From contig NZ_JADPJI010000005.1 of assembly GCF_023073355.1 (NCBI RefSeq), positions 186,001-250,000 on the forward strand: a stretch of 64,000 bases of DNA. The letters are read 5' to 3'. The notes beneath the pieces are model-generated. The model ran no database searches. It worked only from the letters and a program-made list of their open reading frames with translations, and was not told where the DNA came from. The position numbers and the translations under genes are program-made. How positions within the stretch are numbered: the first letter of the stretch is position 1; every line of letters begins with the position of its first letter. This DNA comes from Bradyrhizobium sp. 199. GTDB taxonomy: Bacteria > Pseudomonadota > Alphaproteobacteria > Rhizobiales > Xanthobacteraceae. Positions 26,621 through 35,834 of this stretch are shown here, one piece after another.

Positions 26621-28003
26621 TCAGAGTTTGCGGCTACTCGCGCCCTGGAGCAGATGCGTCGGCGGCTGATCCAATACATCCCGCGGGGTAACATACCAAA
26701 GCAGAAACATCATTGCTGCACCGTGCGACACGACAACAATCGTCAACGGCACGTTCAAAAGGACTTGGAGCAACAATCCCCCCGAGAGAAGAATGAACTG
26801 CTCCGGCAAGCCCGAGGATGCGCGGTTGCCAAGGCCGATTACAAGACCGCAGGCGAAAGCGGAAAACGGGGCGAGCCTGGGGCCGACCGACGCAATACCT
26901 TCCGTGGCAAACAACGACGCGTTGAAGTAGCCGATATGATAGCTGTCTTGCATCACGACTGACAACGGGTCCTTGTAGGGACACGACATGAGACTCTTGA
27001 CGAATGTAATCTGACAGAAGTGCGTGAGCTCGTGCGACGCGAAGAAGTCGTTATAAAAGTCGAGCGCGCTGGAGGGCATCGCGATCATGCGAAAGTTGAC
27101 TGTGCCGAAATACGGTGCCGAAAGCTGATTCGGCAGCAGGCCGTATGTCTCCCCGGCTGTGATCAGCACGCCCGCCAAGATCGGCAGGAGAAGCGACAAG
27201 ATGGTGGCTGTGCGGCCGTCGAAATAACGCGAAAGAACGGTCAGGAACAGCAGCCAGCCAGGCGCAAGCAGGGATAGTTTCGTCAACGTGACGGGATAGA
27301 ACAACAGCAGCAGCAACAGACATAGCGCGGCTCGGCGATAGCTCCTCAGTCGTATGAAACAGGCGTAGGCGAACGGCAGCAGGCTGCTCGAGGAGATCAG
27401 GACGGCGTAGTTCAACCATCGCGGAAGCGCAATGTCGTTGCGAAAATTGTAGATCTCGGAGGGGCTCACCAGCTGGAAACTAAACACAGAGCCTACGACG
27501 AGGATCGCGACAGATTCCAGCAAAATGGCCCATAGAAGAACGGTGAGCTGCTTCGCGGACAGCTCGAAGGTTCGAGGGAAGGGCGATGTCAGGAACAATG
27601 CAGGGATGAGGAACGCGATTCCGGACGCGAATGCGGAGATCGCGGCGGTCCGGTGATCGTACTGGAAGGTCGAAAATTCGATGAGCCGCAGATAGCCCAG
27701 GATCAACGAGAAGAAGTAAAAGGAGACTGCATAGCCGAAGCTGAAGCGCCTGAATGCGAAGACGATCGCGCATAAGGCAAATGGTATCACGGCGAGGGCT
27801 GCGGCTTCGAGGCGGGGGAAGCTGTTTGCCGCGATCGGCAGCATTCTTCCATAGTGCTGGAGGACGAATACAAGGGAAACGCAGCACATAGCGATATGAA
27901 CGAAAATGAGCAGACCCAACGTGAGTCGGCTTACCGAGGCGCCGGAAGCGCGTTCGGGGGCTTGCATGGGCGGATTGCGCAAAAATCTCTGCATCGGGCT
28001 CAT
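26621..28003 (-). CDS. Polytopic membrane protein, candidate Wzy-like polymerase (paralogue A)
   Basis: A 460-residue inner-membrane protein with about ten spans and a large loop late in the sequence. It is clearly homologous to the protein at 31198-32511: both share FGYAxxFYFxxxILGYLxL, YFGTVNFRM, SSALDFYNDFF/YF, a cysteine-containing loop (FCQI...KSL/F..C), SVVMQxxYHIGxFNASLFATEGIASVG, and LLWYVTPR. A polymerase or ligase role is inferred only from topology and from being in a glycan locus; no named family was recognised. It ends just before the CgeB-like gene and lies divergent from the aminouronate cassette. Confidence 0.7.
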   Translation of the reverse strand: MSPMQRFLRNPPMQAPERASGASVSRLTLGLLIFVHIAMCCVSLVFVLQHYGRMLPIAANSFPRLEAAALAVIPFALCAIVFAFRRFSFGYAVSFYFFSLILGYLRLIEFSTFQYDHRTAAISAFASGIAFLIPALFLTSPFPRTFELSAKQLTVLLWAILLESVAILVVGSVFSFQLVSPSEIYNFRNDIALPRWLNYAVLISSSSLLPFAYACFIRLRSYRRAALCLLLLLLFYPVTLTKLSLLAPGWLLFLTVLSRYFDGRTATILSLLLPILAGVLITAGETYGLLPNQLSAPYFGTVNFRMIAMPSSALDFYNDFFASHELTHFCQITFVKSLMSCPYKDPLSVVMQDSYHIGYFNASLFATEGIASVGPRLAPFSAFACGLVIGLGNRASSGLPEQFILLSGGLLLQVLLNVPLTIVVVSHGAAMMFLLWYVTPRDVLDQPPTHLLQGASSRKL

Positions 28004-28330
28004 TTAACGGAGGCGGATGGCGGACAAAAAACCTGGGCTCAGATTACGCGGGTTTGTGGGCGGGGAGCGGGTCCGCCGATCGGGGCCGTCCCGCAATGCG
28101 GAAGCTGCTACCATAGGTGCGGCAGAATATGCTCGTGTCCAGCCGACCGGGCTCGAGCAAATCGCGTCAGATGCGCATGAGCGCTTCCTTGGATGCGCTC
28201 GTCCGGAGCGGCATCTGGAGCTCTAAACTGGTATTATTGTCTTGATCGAGAATGAATTTCTTGAATACGCTTGGCTCAGACTTGTGGGGCGCGTACGAGA
28301 TCGGTCCGGCGAGCGAGCTAAAGGGGAGGT
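28004..28330. other. Divergent promoter region between membrane gene and aminouronate cassette
   Basis: A 327-bp region with no convincing ORF separating the divergent genes at 26621-28003 and 28331-30969. It should contain both promoters. The only clear signal is the GGGGAGG ribosome-binding site at its right end. Confidence 0.4.
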
Positions 28331-29395
28331 ATGATGATAAGGTTCGGCTTGCTTGGTTGTGGGCGCATCGCCAAACGCCATTCGGAGCTTCTGGGCGGCA
28401 ATCAGATCGAGGGTGCGCGTCTCGTCGCAGCCTGCGACATCGTCAAGGCGCGCGCTGATGCCGTTGCCACCAAATTCGGAATTGCGGCATTCGACAATAT
28501 CGACGAGTTTCTAGCGCGAGAGGACATCGACGCCGTCGCCGTGCTGACGCCCAGCGGTATGCATCCGCAGCATGCCATCGCGTGCGCGCGCGCGGGAAAG
28601 CATGTTGTGGTGGAAAAGCCGATGGCGCTTCGGCTGCAAGACGCCGACGACATGATCCGCGCTTGCGACGAAGCCGGCGTGAAGCTGTTCGTTGTCAAGC
28701 AGAACCGCTTCAACGTTCCTGTGGTCAAGGCGCGCGAAGCCCTGGAGTCGGGCCGGTTCGGACGGCTTGTCCTTGGCACGGTCCGGGTGCGCTGGTGCCG
28801 TGACCAGAGCTACTACGATCAGGACGCCTGGCGCGGCACCTGGGCCTATGATGGCGGCGTGCTCACCAACCAGGCGAGCCATCACATCGACATGCTGGAG
28901 TGGTTCTTCGGTGACGTCGTCAGCGTTCATGCGCGGTCCACCACTGCACTGGTGAATATCGAGACGGAAGACACGGCGGTCGCAACCCTCAAGTTTCGCA
29001 ACGGCGCCTTGGGTATCATCGAGGCCACCACCGCGGTCCGGCCGAAGGATATCGAAGGCTCGCTCTCCATATTGGGAGAGAAGGGCATGGTCGAGATCGC
29101 GGGATTCGCCGTCAACCAGATCAGGCACTGGCGCTTCGTCGATGAACTCCCTAGCGACAAGGTCGTCATCGAGAAGTTCTCCGTGAATCCGCCCAACGTC
29201 TACGGTTTCGGCCATCAGGCCTATTATCAGCACGTCTTGGATTGCCTCCTGCGTCAGCGGTCGGCGCTGGTGGATGGTTTGCAGGGGCGCAAGAGCCTCG
29301 AACTGATCTCGGCGCTGTATGAATCGATCGAGACCGGGCAGGAGGTGGCGCTTCGTTTCGAGCCCCGCCGAAGCCGGCTGGGCACGTTCAAATGA
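28331..29395 (+). CDS. Gfo/Idh/MocA oxidoreductase, WbpB/WlbA-like UDP-GlcNAcA 3-dehydrogenase
   Basis: A 354-residue NAD-dependent oxidoreductase. The N-terminal Rossmann loop GLLGCGRIAKRH is at residues 6-17 and the family EKP motif at 95-97. Followed by an acetyltransferase and a DegT aminotransferase, it fits the WbpB/WlbA step, oxidation of C3 of UDP-GlcNAc-uronate en route to a UDP-2,3-diacetamido-uronate. The pathway assignment rests mainly on the neighbours. GGGGAGG lies immediately upstream; the second ATG (28334) has the better spacing. The stop overlaps the next start (ATGA). Confidence 0.85.
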   Translation: MMIRFGLLGCGRIAKRHSELLGGNQIEGARLVAACDIVKARADAVATKFGIAAFDNIDEFLAREDIDAVAVLTPSGMHPQHAIACARAGKHVVVEKPMALRLQDADDMIRACDEAGVKLFVVKQNRFNVPVVKAREALESGRFGRLVLGTVRVRWCRDQSYYDQDAWRGTWAYDGGVLTNQASHHIDMLEWFFGDVVSVHARSTTALVNIETEDTAVATLKFRNGALGIIEATTAVRPKDIEGSLSILGEKGMVEIAGFAVNQIRHWRFVDELPSDKVVIEKFSVNPPNVYGFGHQAYYQHVLDCLLRQRSALVDGLQGRKSLELISALYESIETGQEVALRFEPRRSRLGTFK

Positions 29396-29859
29396 ATAGG
29401 CCGATCGTATCCCAGGTTGGCGTGCGCGACGTCCAGTTCGGCGAGCGCGTCAAGCTGGTCGAACCCTGCAATTTATACGGCTGCACGATTGGCGACGATT
29501 GCTTTGTCGGACCCTTTACCGAGATCCAGACAGGTGTTGTCATCGGCGCACGAACGCGCGTCCAATCGCACGCTTTCATCTGCGAGCTGGTGTCGGTGGG
29601 CGAGGATTGCTTCGTCGGCCATGGCGTCATGTTCATCAACGATACGTTTGCGACCGGGGGGCCGGCGCGCGGGCGGCGGGAGTTGTGGCGCTCGACGAAA
29701 ATCGGCAACCGGGTCTCGATCGGCTCAAATGCCACGATCATGCCGGTCAGCATCGCCGACGATGTCGTGATCGGGGCCGGCACCGTCGTCACGAAGGACA
29801 TTGCGGCTCCAGGCATCTACGCCGGAAATCCGGCGCGCCTGATCAGGCCGCACACATAG
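29392..29859 (+). CDS. Hexapeptide-repeat N-acetyltransferase, WbpD/WlbB-like
   Basis: A 155-residue left-handed beta-helix acyltransferase. Hexapeptide repeats run from residue ~15 to ~140 (GERVKLVEPCNLYGCTIG, CFVGPFTEIQTGVVIGARTRVQSH), with VGHGVMFINDTFA in the active-site region and the terminal GNPARLIRP. It is predicted to acetylate the 3-amino group of a UDP-2-acetamido-3-amino-uronate. Its ATG overlaps the dehydrogenase stop by four bases, and the aminotransferase follows 13 bp later, a tight operon. Confidence 0.88.
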   Translation: MNRPIVSQVGVRDVQFGERVKLVEPCNLYGCTIGDDCFVGPFTEIQTGVVIGARTRVQSHAFICELVSVGEDCFVGHGVMFINDTFATGGPARGRRELWRSTKIGNRVSIGSNATIMPVSIADDVVIGAGTVVTKDIAAPGIYAGNPARLIRPHT

Positions 29860-29871
29860 AGGGATTCATCA

Positions 29872-30969
29872 ATGGCAGTACCTTTCGCGGATCTTGGTCT
29901 GCAATATCGCTCTATCAAGGAGGAGATCGACGGCGCCATTGCGGCAGTCATTCGCGACAATGCGTTCATCCGCGGTCCTTACGTGGACACGTTCGAGCAG
30001 GAGTTCGCCGCGGCGGCGCAGATCAAGCATTGCGTGTCCTGCGCCAATGGTACGGATGCGCTTTACCTCGCGATGGTGGCGCTCGGGGTCAAGCCCGGCG
30101 ACGAGGTCATCACAACGGCCCATTCATGGATCTCGACGTCCGCGATGGTCACGCACTCCGGTGCGAGCGTCGTGTTCTGCGACACGGATGGTGCGACTTT
30201 CACGATCGATCCGGCCGCGATCGAAGCCGCGATCACGCCGCGCACGGTCGGCATCATCCCGGTCCATCTTTATGGGCAGCCGGCGGACATGGACGCCATC
30301 ATGGCGATTGCCCGCAAGCACGGCCTCTGGGTTCTGGAGGATTGCGCGCAGGCCCATCTGGCGAAGTTTCGCGACCAGCCGGTTGGAACGTTCGGCGCAG
30401 CCGCGACCTATTCGTTCTACCCCGGCAAGAACCTCGGGGCCTTCGGCGACGCCGGCGCCGTCGTGACCAACGATTCGGCGCTCGCCGAGCGCATGGCCAT
30501 GCTGGCCCGCCATGGCGGCCTTGTGAAGCACAACCACCTGATCGAGGGCATCAATAGTCGGCTCGATGGAATGCAGGCGGCGATCCTGTCTGCCAAGCTG
30601 AAGCACTTGGAGGCCTGGACCAAGGCTCGTCAGGATGCCGCCCGGATCTACGACGCCGGGCTCAACCAGCTCGACGGCGTGGAGGTGCCGGCCGTCGCGC
30701 CGGGCCGCACGCATGTCTATCATCTCTACACAATCAAGCATGAGCGGCGCGACGCCCTCGCGGCGTATCTGAACGAGCATGGGGTGCAGACCGCCATCAA
30801 CTATCCGACCGCGTTGCCGCTGCTACCGGCCTACGCGCGGTTTGAGCATCGCCCGGATCAATTCCCGAGGGCGGTGGCAGACCAGAGCTGGATACTCTCC
30901 CTGCCTATGTTCGCCGAGATCACCGGCGAGCAGCAGGACGAGGTCATCGGGCTGATCAGGAAATTCTAG
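29872..30969 (+). CDS. DegT/DnrJ/EryC1 aminotransferase, WbpE/WlbC-like
   Basis: A 365-residue PLP-dependent sugar aminotransferase. SCANGTDALYLAMVALGVKPGDEVI (~56-80) contacts PLP phosphate, LEDCAQAHLA precedes the internal-aldimine region, and YPGKNLGAFGDAG places the PLP lysine at K186. In this operon it would aminate the 3-keto-uronate made by the dehydrogenase. The dehydrogenase/acetyltransferase/aminotransferase set lacks the UDP-GlcNAc 6-dehydrogenase (WbpA), which must come from elsewhere. Confidence 0.88.
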   Translation: MAVPFADLGLQYRSIKEEIDGAIAAVIRDNAFIRGPYVDTFEQEFAAAAQIKHCVSCANGTDALYLAMVALGVKPGDEVITTAHSWISTSAMVTHSGASVVFCDTDGATFTIDPAAIEAAITPRTVGIIPVHLYGQPADMDAIMAIARKHGLWVLEDCAQAHLAKFRDQPVGTFGAAATYSFYPGKNLGAFGDAGAVVTNDSALAERMAMLARHGGLVKHNHLIEGINSRLDGMQAAILSAKLKHLEAWTKARQDAARIYDAGLNQLDGVEVPAVAPGRTHVYHLYTIKHERRDALAAYLNEHGVQTAINYPTALPLLPAYARFEHRPDQFPRAVADQSWILSLPMFAEITGEQQDEVIGLIRKF

Positions 30970-31083
30970 GCAGGCGGTCGCTTCTCGAACAGGCCTCGCA
31001 CGATCTGCCGGTAGCGCAGGGCCGGGGCCGCCTCGCTGTATCCGAGCGCGGCGACCGCGGCCCGCTGCAATCGTCGCCAAAGC
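30966..31083 (-). pseudogene. Remnant of a protein C-terminus (glycosyltransferase-like)
   Basis: On the minus strand one frame reads LWRRLQRAAVAALGYSEAAP, then ALRYRQIVRGLFEKRPPA and a stop. This looks like the basic helical tail of a glycosyltransferase. No start or catalytic part is present. It lies between the aminotransferase stop and the second polymerase-like paralogue. Family identity is a guess from composition; what is directly visible is a coding-like frame without a gene. Confidence 0.3.
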
Positions 31084-31197
31084 GACCGCCGACGCGTCGC
31101 GTGTCTATTGGGTGCAGACAGGTTGGCGCGCGGCTCGGATCCGGCGGACGCAAGACGGACGTGCGCTGCTCGTCTCTGGCGAGGCGCCGTTTATTGA

Positions 31198-32511
31198 CTA
31201 GCTGCGCCCCCGGGGCGTCACGTACCAGAGCAGACTGAGAATCAAGGCGCCGTGGGTGACCAAGGCGACCGACAATGGCACGTTCATCAGGATGTTCAGC
31301 ATCATTCCCCCGGAGATGAGGACGAAATCGCCGGGCAGTCCTGCGGAGGCACGGTTGCCCAGACTGATCAAGAGTCCGCACCCCAGAGCCGCCAGCGGTG
31401 CGAAGGTCATGCCCACGGATGCAATGCCCTCGGTCGCGAACAGCGACGCATTGAAATTGCCTATGTGATAGGCGTTCTGCATCACCACCGAGAGCTGCTC
31501 CTGATGGGCGCATGTCACGAAGCTTTTGATTAGGCCAATCTGACAGAAGTACATCAGATCATTTCTGGAAAAATAGTCGTTGTAGAAATCCAGCGCGCTC
31601 GAGGTCAGCGCTGCCATCCGGAAATTCACGGTCCCGAAATAGGTGTAGAACGTCCGCTCCGGAAGCAGGCCCCGGGCATAGAGCGCCGCGGCCAGCACTC
31701 CCAACGCCAGCGGGAGCAGCAGGGACGCGATGACGGCCATCCGTATGCTGAGGATGCGGCTCAGGCCGACCAAGAACATCAGCCAGAGCGGGGCGAACAG
31801 GGACGTCTTGCTCAGTGTGATCGGCCAGAACAAGGCGAGCAGGACCAGGCACAGTGTGGCCCGCAAGCGCATCCGAACGCGTAGGAAGCAGGCAAATGCG
31901 AAGGGCAGCAGCGCGCCCGAGGTGATCCCTATGGCATATTCTAGCGCTCGGGGAAATTTGAGTTCGTCTCGAAACGTCGACATGTCGCTGAAGCTGACGA
32001 ACCGGAAATTATAGATCGCGCCCGCTGCGATGACCGCCACTGCCACAGCCAGGATGAACGACAGCAGCTTGTTCAGCGCGTCGGGCGTCAACGCGAACCG
32101 TGGCTTCGCGGGTGAATTGATCAGAAGCACGGGCGCCATGAAGGCGAGTGCCGAGGCGAACGCGGACACCGACGCCATGGCGTGATTGTAGGGAAAGGTC
32201 GAGAATGCGACGAGCCAGAGATAGCCCAGGATCATGGTGTAGAAGTAGAAGCCAAGCGCGTAGCCGAAACTGAAGCGGGCGAACGCGAAGATCGGCGCGA
32301 CGGCGGCAAAGGCGGCGACGTTGATCGCGGCAGCCCAGACGCGGCTGCCGTCGATGGCCGCGAGTCGCAGCGGGACCCCATAGGAATCGACGACGACAAG
32401 CAGGGAGACGCAGCAGCACGCGACGTGACACGCGAGGATAAGCAGGAGCCGAGCCCGATCGGACGGGATCGTGCCGGAAACTATGCGATCATCAGTCGTC
32501 TGTTCTTGCAT
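31198..32511 (-). CDS. Polytopic membrane protein, candidate Wzy-like polymerase (paralogue B)
   Basis: A 437-residue protein with about ten spans, homologous over nearly its whole length to the protein at 26621-28003. Shared blocks include RFSFGYALGFYFYTMILGYL, PYFGTVNFRM/TYFGTVNFRM, LDFYNDYF, LSVVMQNAYHIGNFNASLFA and TEGIASVG. The two differ mainly at the termini and in hydrophobic positions. The conserved blocks late in the sequence suggest a periplasmic active loop. A polymerase function is inferred, not shown. It converges with the aminouronate cassette. Confidence 0.7.
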   Translation of the reverse strand: MQEQTTDDRIVSGTIPSDRARLLLILACHVACCCVSLLVVVDSYGVPLRLAAIDGSRVWAAAINVAAFAAVAPIFAFARFSFGYALGFYFYTMILGYLWLVAFSTFPYNHAMASVSAFASALAFMAPVLLINSPAKPRFALTPDALNKLLSFILAVAVAVIAAGAIYNFRFVSFSDMSTFRDELKFPRALEYAIGITSGALLPFAFACFLRVRMRLRATLCLVLLALFWPITLSKTSLFAPLWLMFLVGLSRILSIRMAVIASLLLPLALGVLAAALYARGLLPERTFYTYFGTVNFRMAALTSSALDFYNDYFSRNDLMYFCQIGLIKSFVTCAHQEQLSVVMQNAYHIGNFNASLFATEGIASVGMTFAPLAALGCGLLISLGNRASAGLPGDFVLISGGMMLNILMNVPLSVALVTHGALILSLLWYVTPRGRS

Positions 32512-32623
32512 TCTGGGTGGGGCGCCCGCGCCGCGTCGAAGAAAACTGCTTCACGATTTAACTATCACACCGGTCGAATGATATTGCGGAATGATCGCTG
32601 TATCGACCGGTTTTCCCGCTGGG

Positions 32624-33643
32624 CTATTTGGTTGCCAACATGGCAATCGCGCTGCCCATTTTGCGAGCGAAGGGGATGCAGTTGCAGATCGCATCGTCGG
32701 TCCGCGTCACCCACTCGGCCTTCGGCACCGACAATCTGAACCCGGCCTTTTGCGCGACGATGGCGGGATAGCGCGTGATCGCCCCGTGATGCACGCAATC
32801 CGCGCTTCCGAACGCGCGAAAGAACGGCGCGGCACGCTCCTTGGTGATCGGGCTGCAGAATGAATTGGCTTCACGCTTGCCGAAAATGGCGGTGCCGATC
32901 GTATAGCCAGGCGCCTTCCAGGGCTCGATCGCCGCGAATTTGCCACCCGGTCTGAGGATGCGCGCCATCTCGGGCATTGCGATTTCGGTTCTCATGTGAT
33001 GCACGCAGCCGCCGACAAAGCATACGTCGGCATATTGATCGGCGAGAGGAATCTCCTCGCCGATGCCAACGATGCAGCGCAGGGGGACGTCGAGGAGCCT
33101 GGCGATTTCCAGCGCGACGAGCGCCTCGCCGATCATCGGCGTGATCAATATCCCCTCTGCGGCGCCGGCAAGCAGAAGCAGAAGCGGCACCGTTCCGCTG
33201 CCGCCGACCTGGACCACCCGTTTCCCGATGACGGGGCCGATGTGACGGTAACAGTCGGTCTCGCTGGCCGCGTCGATGTTGTCGCAGGCCCACAGCGATG
33301 ACGGCTCGGGAAACTGGTGCCGTTGCTCGGGCCGAAGAGTGGCGATGCGGAACACGTGTTGCATGCCGATCGAGTCAATGGATTTCGCCGAGCCGTCGGC
33401 GCGCAGCTGTTCGGCTCTCTTGCGACCGATGGTGTTGTAGAACTCCATCTCGGCGCGGGTCCACGACTTGTCCGTGATGGCCTCAGGTCCGAGCAGAACG
33501 GGGACACCGTCCTGCAAGGGGTACGCGATGCTCCTGTCCGCGGTGGAGACGGCTTGATCGCCAAGGATGGTCAACGGCATCTTGGTGACCGGGCAAACCA
33601 GTCCCTCGATCTTGATGTCAGTCACGGCGGCGATCTCGTGCAA
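32624..33643 (-). CDS. Methyltransferase-like protein with Trm112-like N-terminus
   Basis: A 339-residue protein. Residues ~10-55 resemble a Trm112-type module (GLVCPVTKMPLTI, SIAYPLQDGVPVLL). A Rossmann-like methyltransferase domain follows: RVVQVGGSGTVPLLLLLAGA in place of the usual E/DxGxGxG loop, then DVCFVGGCVHHM and EMARILRPGGKFAAIEPW. The SAM loop is non-standard (QVGGSG), so activity is uncertain. The start is unclear: the frame opens at TTG 33643, with GTG at 33625 as an alternative and no strong ribosome-binding site for either. A sugar or lipid methylation role is inferred. Confidence 0.65.
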   Translation of the reverse strand: MHEIAAVTDIKIEGLVCPVTKMPLTILGDQAVSTADRSIAYPLQDGVPVLLGPEAITDKSWTRAEMEFYNTIGRKRAEQLRADGSAKSIDSIGMQHVFRIATLRPEQRHQFPEPSSLWACDNIDAASETDCYRHIGPVIGKRVVQVGGSGTVPLLLLLAGAAEGILITPMIGEALVALEIARLLDVPLRCIVGIGEEIPLADQYADVCFVGGCVHHMRTEIAMPEMARILRPGGKFAAIEPWKAPGYTIGTAIFGKREANSFCSPITKERAAPFFRAFGSADCVHHGAITRYPAIVAQKAGFRLSVPKAEWVTRTDDAICNCIPFARKMGSAIAMLATK

Positions 33644-34533
33644 GTAAATCGGTTAGGTGGAGGAAGTGCAGGCAGACTGAATGCTCAAGTGGATGGAGCA
33701 AGGCTTCCTCTTTTACCTGTCTACCCACGACAACGCTACACTGATGCTGTCGGCCCTTCTTAAGAGCGCGTCGGCTCAATTGCAACGGAAGAGCGAATCG
33801 ATGGGCCACCTTTGATTACGCCGGAACAGTGGTCGAGTTAGAGGCAGATATCGATGGTTCAGGGTGGTATGGCTGAAGATTCAAGGTCGGTACCCATGAT
33901 CCCGCGCGATGCAATTCCCACGACTTTTCCATACCTGGTCCCGCATCGACCATCGCCGACCAGGCGCTGCAGCTTTGTCGAGTTCCCCGCTACGACGGGA
34001 GCCCCCTGGGCCGCAACGCGAGCAACGCAGCCTCGTTCGGCAGCAGAGATTACTGCTGGTGGAAGCCTTCAACGAGAGGCTCCGCGCAAAGCTCGCGCCG
34101 GTCGTGGACGGTATCTGTTCGGGAGGACCCTTTTTGACGAAGACATTTCGACTGCCGGTGATCCGCAAAACGTTGGGCGCAAACATGCGAGGTTGTTGAG
34201 CTGTGGGGTTCAGGCAATCTCCTTTGGCCTAATACCTCTCGTGGCGGCGCTGTCGGATTGACCTTTCCCGTGGACGTGTCTAATCAGTCCCGGCCTAGGC
34301 TCAGGGGCGCCCTACAGTTCAACTGGTTTGAGGTGAGGCCGCTACCGAGGAGTCTTGAGCTAGACCAGGAACTTAGTCGAATGCGTTCGACGCACGGGGA
34401 TTCCGAACGATGATCACCGGCCCGGATGGGCCGAAACCTCTCGATTTTGCTCGGAAATTGTGCTCATAAGTCCGGTGTCTGTCTGGTCTGGGCGGACCGT
34501 GAGCGTCTTCAATCCAAAACAACGGACCATGCC
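33644..34533. other. Long intergenic stretch, no gene supported
   Basis: About 890 bp between a minus-strand methyltransferase-like gene and the plus-strand C-methyltransferase gene. Frames on both strands are open for 100-135 codons in places, but none shows a family motif or a good start. It may contain divergent promoters or an eroded gene; one frame near 34050-34195 has protein-like composition that was not recognised. Confidence 0.4.
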
Positions 34534-35772
34534 ATGTTCGTAGAGAAATGTCGCGCGTGCGGCGAGGGGCCTCTTGCTCGTTTCCTCGATTTGGGAGAGA
34601 CGCCGCCTGCCGACCAATTTCTGCACAAGCACCAGTTGGGTGAGCATCGAGATTCGTATCCCCTTCAAGTGGCTGTTTGCGAGGATTGTGGCTTCGTCCA
34701 GCTGAACTATATCGTGCCTCCCGAAATCCTCTACTGCGACGACTACCCCTACGAATCCTCAACCACCACGGCCGGCCGCCGGCATTGGGGGGAGTTTGCT
34801 CGCACCACGACGCGCCTGCTCGGGCTGACCAAGGACGATCTCGTCGTCGATATCGGCAGCAATGTCGGCGTGCTCCTGCAGATGTTCAAGGAGCAGGGCA
34901 CGAAGGTGCTCGGCGTGGACCCGGCCGCCAACATCGCCGAGATCGCCAACAAGAACGGCATCGAGACCGTCGCCGCGTTCTTCAACAGCGAAAGCGCCAA
35001 GAAGGTCGTTGCCAGCAAGGGGCAGGCCTCGGTCATTACCGGAACCAACGTCTTCGCTCATGTTGGCGATCTGCATGATTTGATGCAGGCCGTCTCCATC
35101 CTGCTCACCGAGCGCGGCACCTTCATCATCGAGGCTCCCTATTTCCTCGAACTGCTGCACAGCCTCGAGTACGACACCATCTATCACGAGCACCTGTCCT
35201 ATCTCTCGGTGAAGCCGCTGGTGCGGTTCTTCAAGCAGTTCGGCATGGAGATATTCGACGTGCAGCTGCGCGACATCCATGGCGGATCGATCCGCATGTT
35301 CGTGCGCAGGATCGGCGTCTCGTCCAGCCCGGTCGCTCCGATCGTCGAACAGATGCTGGCCAATGAAGAACGCGAGAAAATCTACGAGCTGGATACCTTG
35401 CGGAAGTTCGCGCAGGGCGTCGCCAACAACCGCCTGGCGCTGCGGGCGATGCTGACCGGCCTCAAGCAAAGCGGTAGCAAGATCGTCGCCGTGAGTGCGC
35501 CGGCAAAGGGAATGACCCTGCTGAATTATTGCGGGCTGGGCAGCGATTTCCTCGACTTCGTCACCGAGAAGTCGAGGCTCAAGATCGGTCGTTACACGCC
35601 GGGCGTGCGTCTCGAAGTCGTTCCGGACGATATGTTACTGAAGCATCAGCCCGATTATGCGCTTCTGCTTGCCTGGAATTTTGCCGAAGAGATCATGAAC
35701 AATCTGAAGGAGTTTTCGGATCGGGGCGGCAAGTTCATCATCCCGATTCCGACGCCCCGGATCGTCGGCTGA
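34534..35772 (+). CDS. SAM-dependent C-methyltransferase (NDP-sugar type)
   Basis: A 412-residue protein with the three-part layout of sugar C-methyltransferases. An N-terminal zinc-binding module (CRACGEGP ... CEDCGFVQL, residues 5-57) is followed by a SAM domain (VVDIGSNVGVLLQMFKEQG, ~104-122) and a C-terminal domain with HEHLSYLSVKPLVRFF and DIHGGSIRMFV. Such enzymes methylate the carbon next to a keto group of NDP-sugars. The ATG at 34534 begins the module, although the frame is open further upstream. It is the first gene of a run including a cupin, an aminotransferase and an N-methyltransferase. Confidence 0.88.
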   Translation: MFVEKCRACGEGPLARFLDLGETPPADQFLHKHQLGEHRDSYPLQVAVCEDCGFVQLNYIVPPEILYCDDYPYESSTTTAGRRHWGEFARTTTRLLGLTKDDLVVDIGSNVGVLLQMFKEQGTKVLGVDPAANIAEIANKNGIETVAAFFNSESAKKVVASKGQASVITGTNVFAHVGDLHDLMQAVSILLTERGTFIIEAPYFLELLHSLEYDTIYHEHLSYLSVKPLVRFFKQFGMEIFDVQLRDIHGGSIRMFVRRIGVSSSPVAPIVEQMLANEEREKIYELDTLRKFAQGVANNRLALRAMLTGLKQSGSKIVAVSAPAKGMTLLNYCGLGSDFLDFVTEKSRLKIGRYTPGVRLEVVPDDMLLKHQPDYALLLAWNFAEEIMNNLKEFSDRGGKFIIPIPTPRIVG

Positions 35773-35834
35773 CATCGTTCCAACTAATTCCTGCCGAGCA
35801 ACTTGATTTGTCGTCGGCAGCAGGGAGTCATGAG

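Noticed and set aside
33854-34261. 135-codon plus-strand frame in the long gap
   Set aside because: No recognisable domain, serine/arginine-rich, weak start; treated as non-coding.
34759-35469. 236-codon minus-strand frame within the C-methyltransferase gene
   Set aside because: Antisense to a recognised enzyme, with no start signal or motif.
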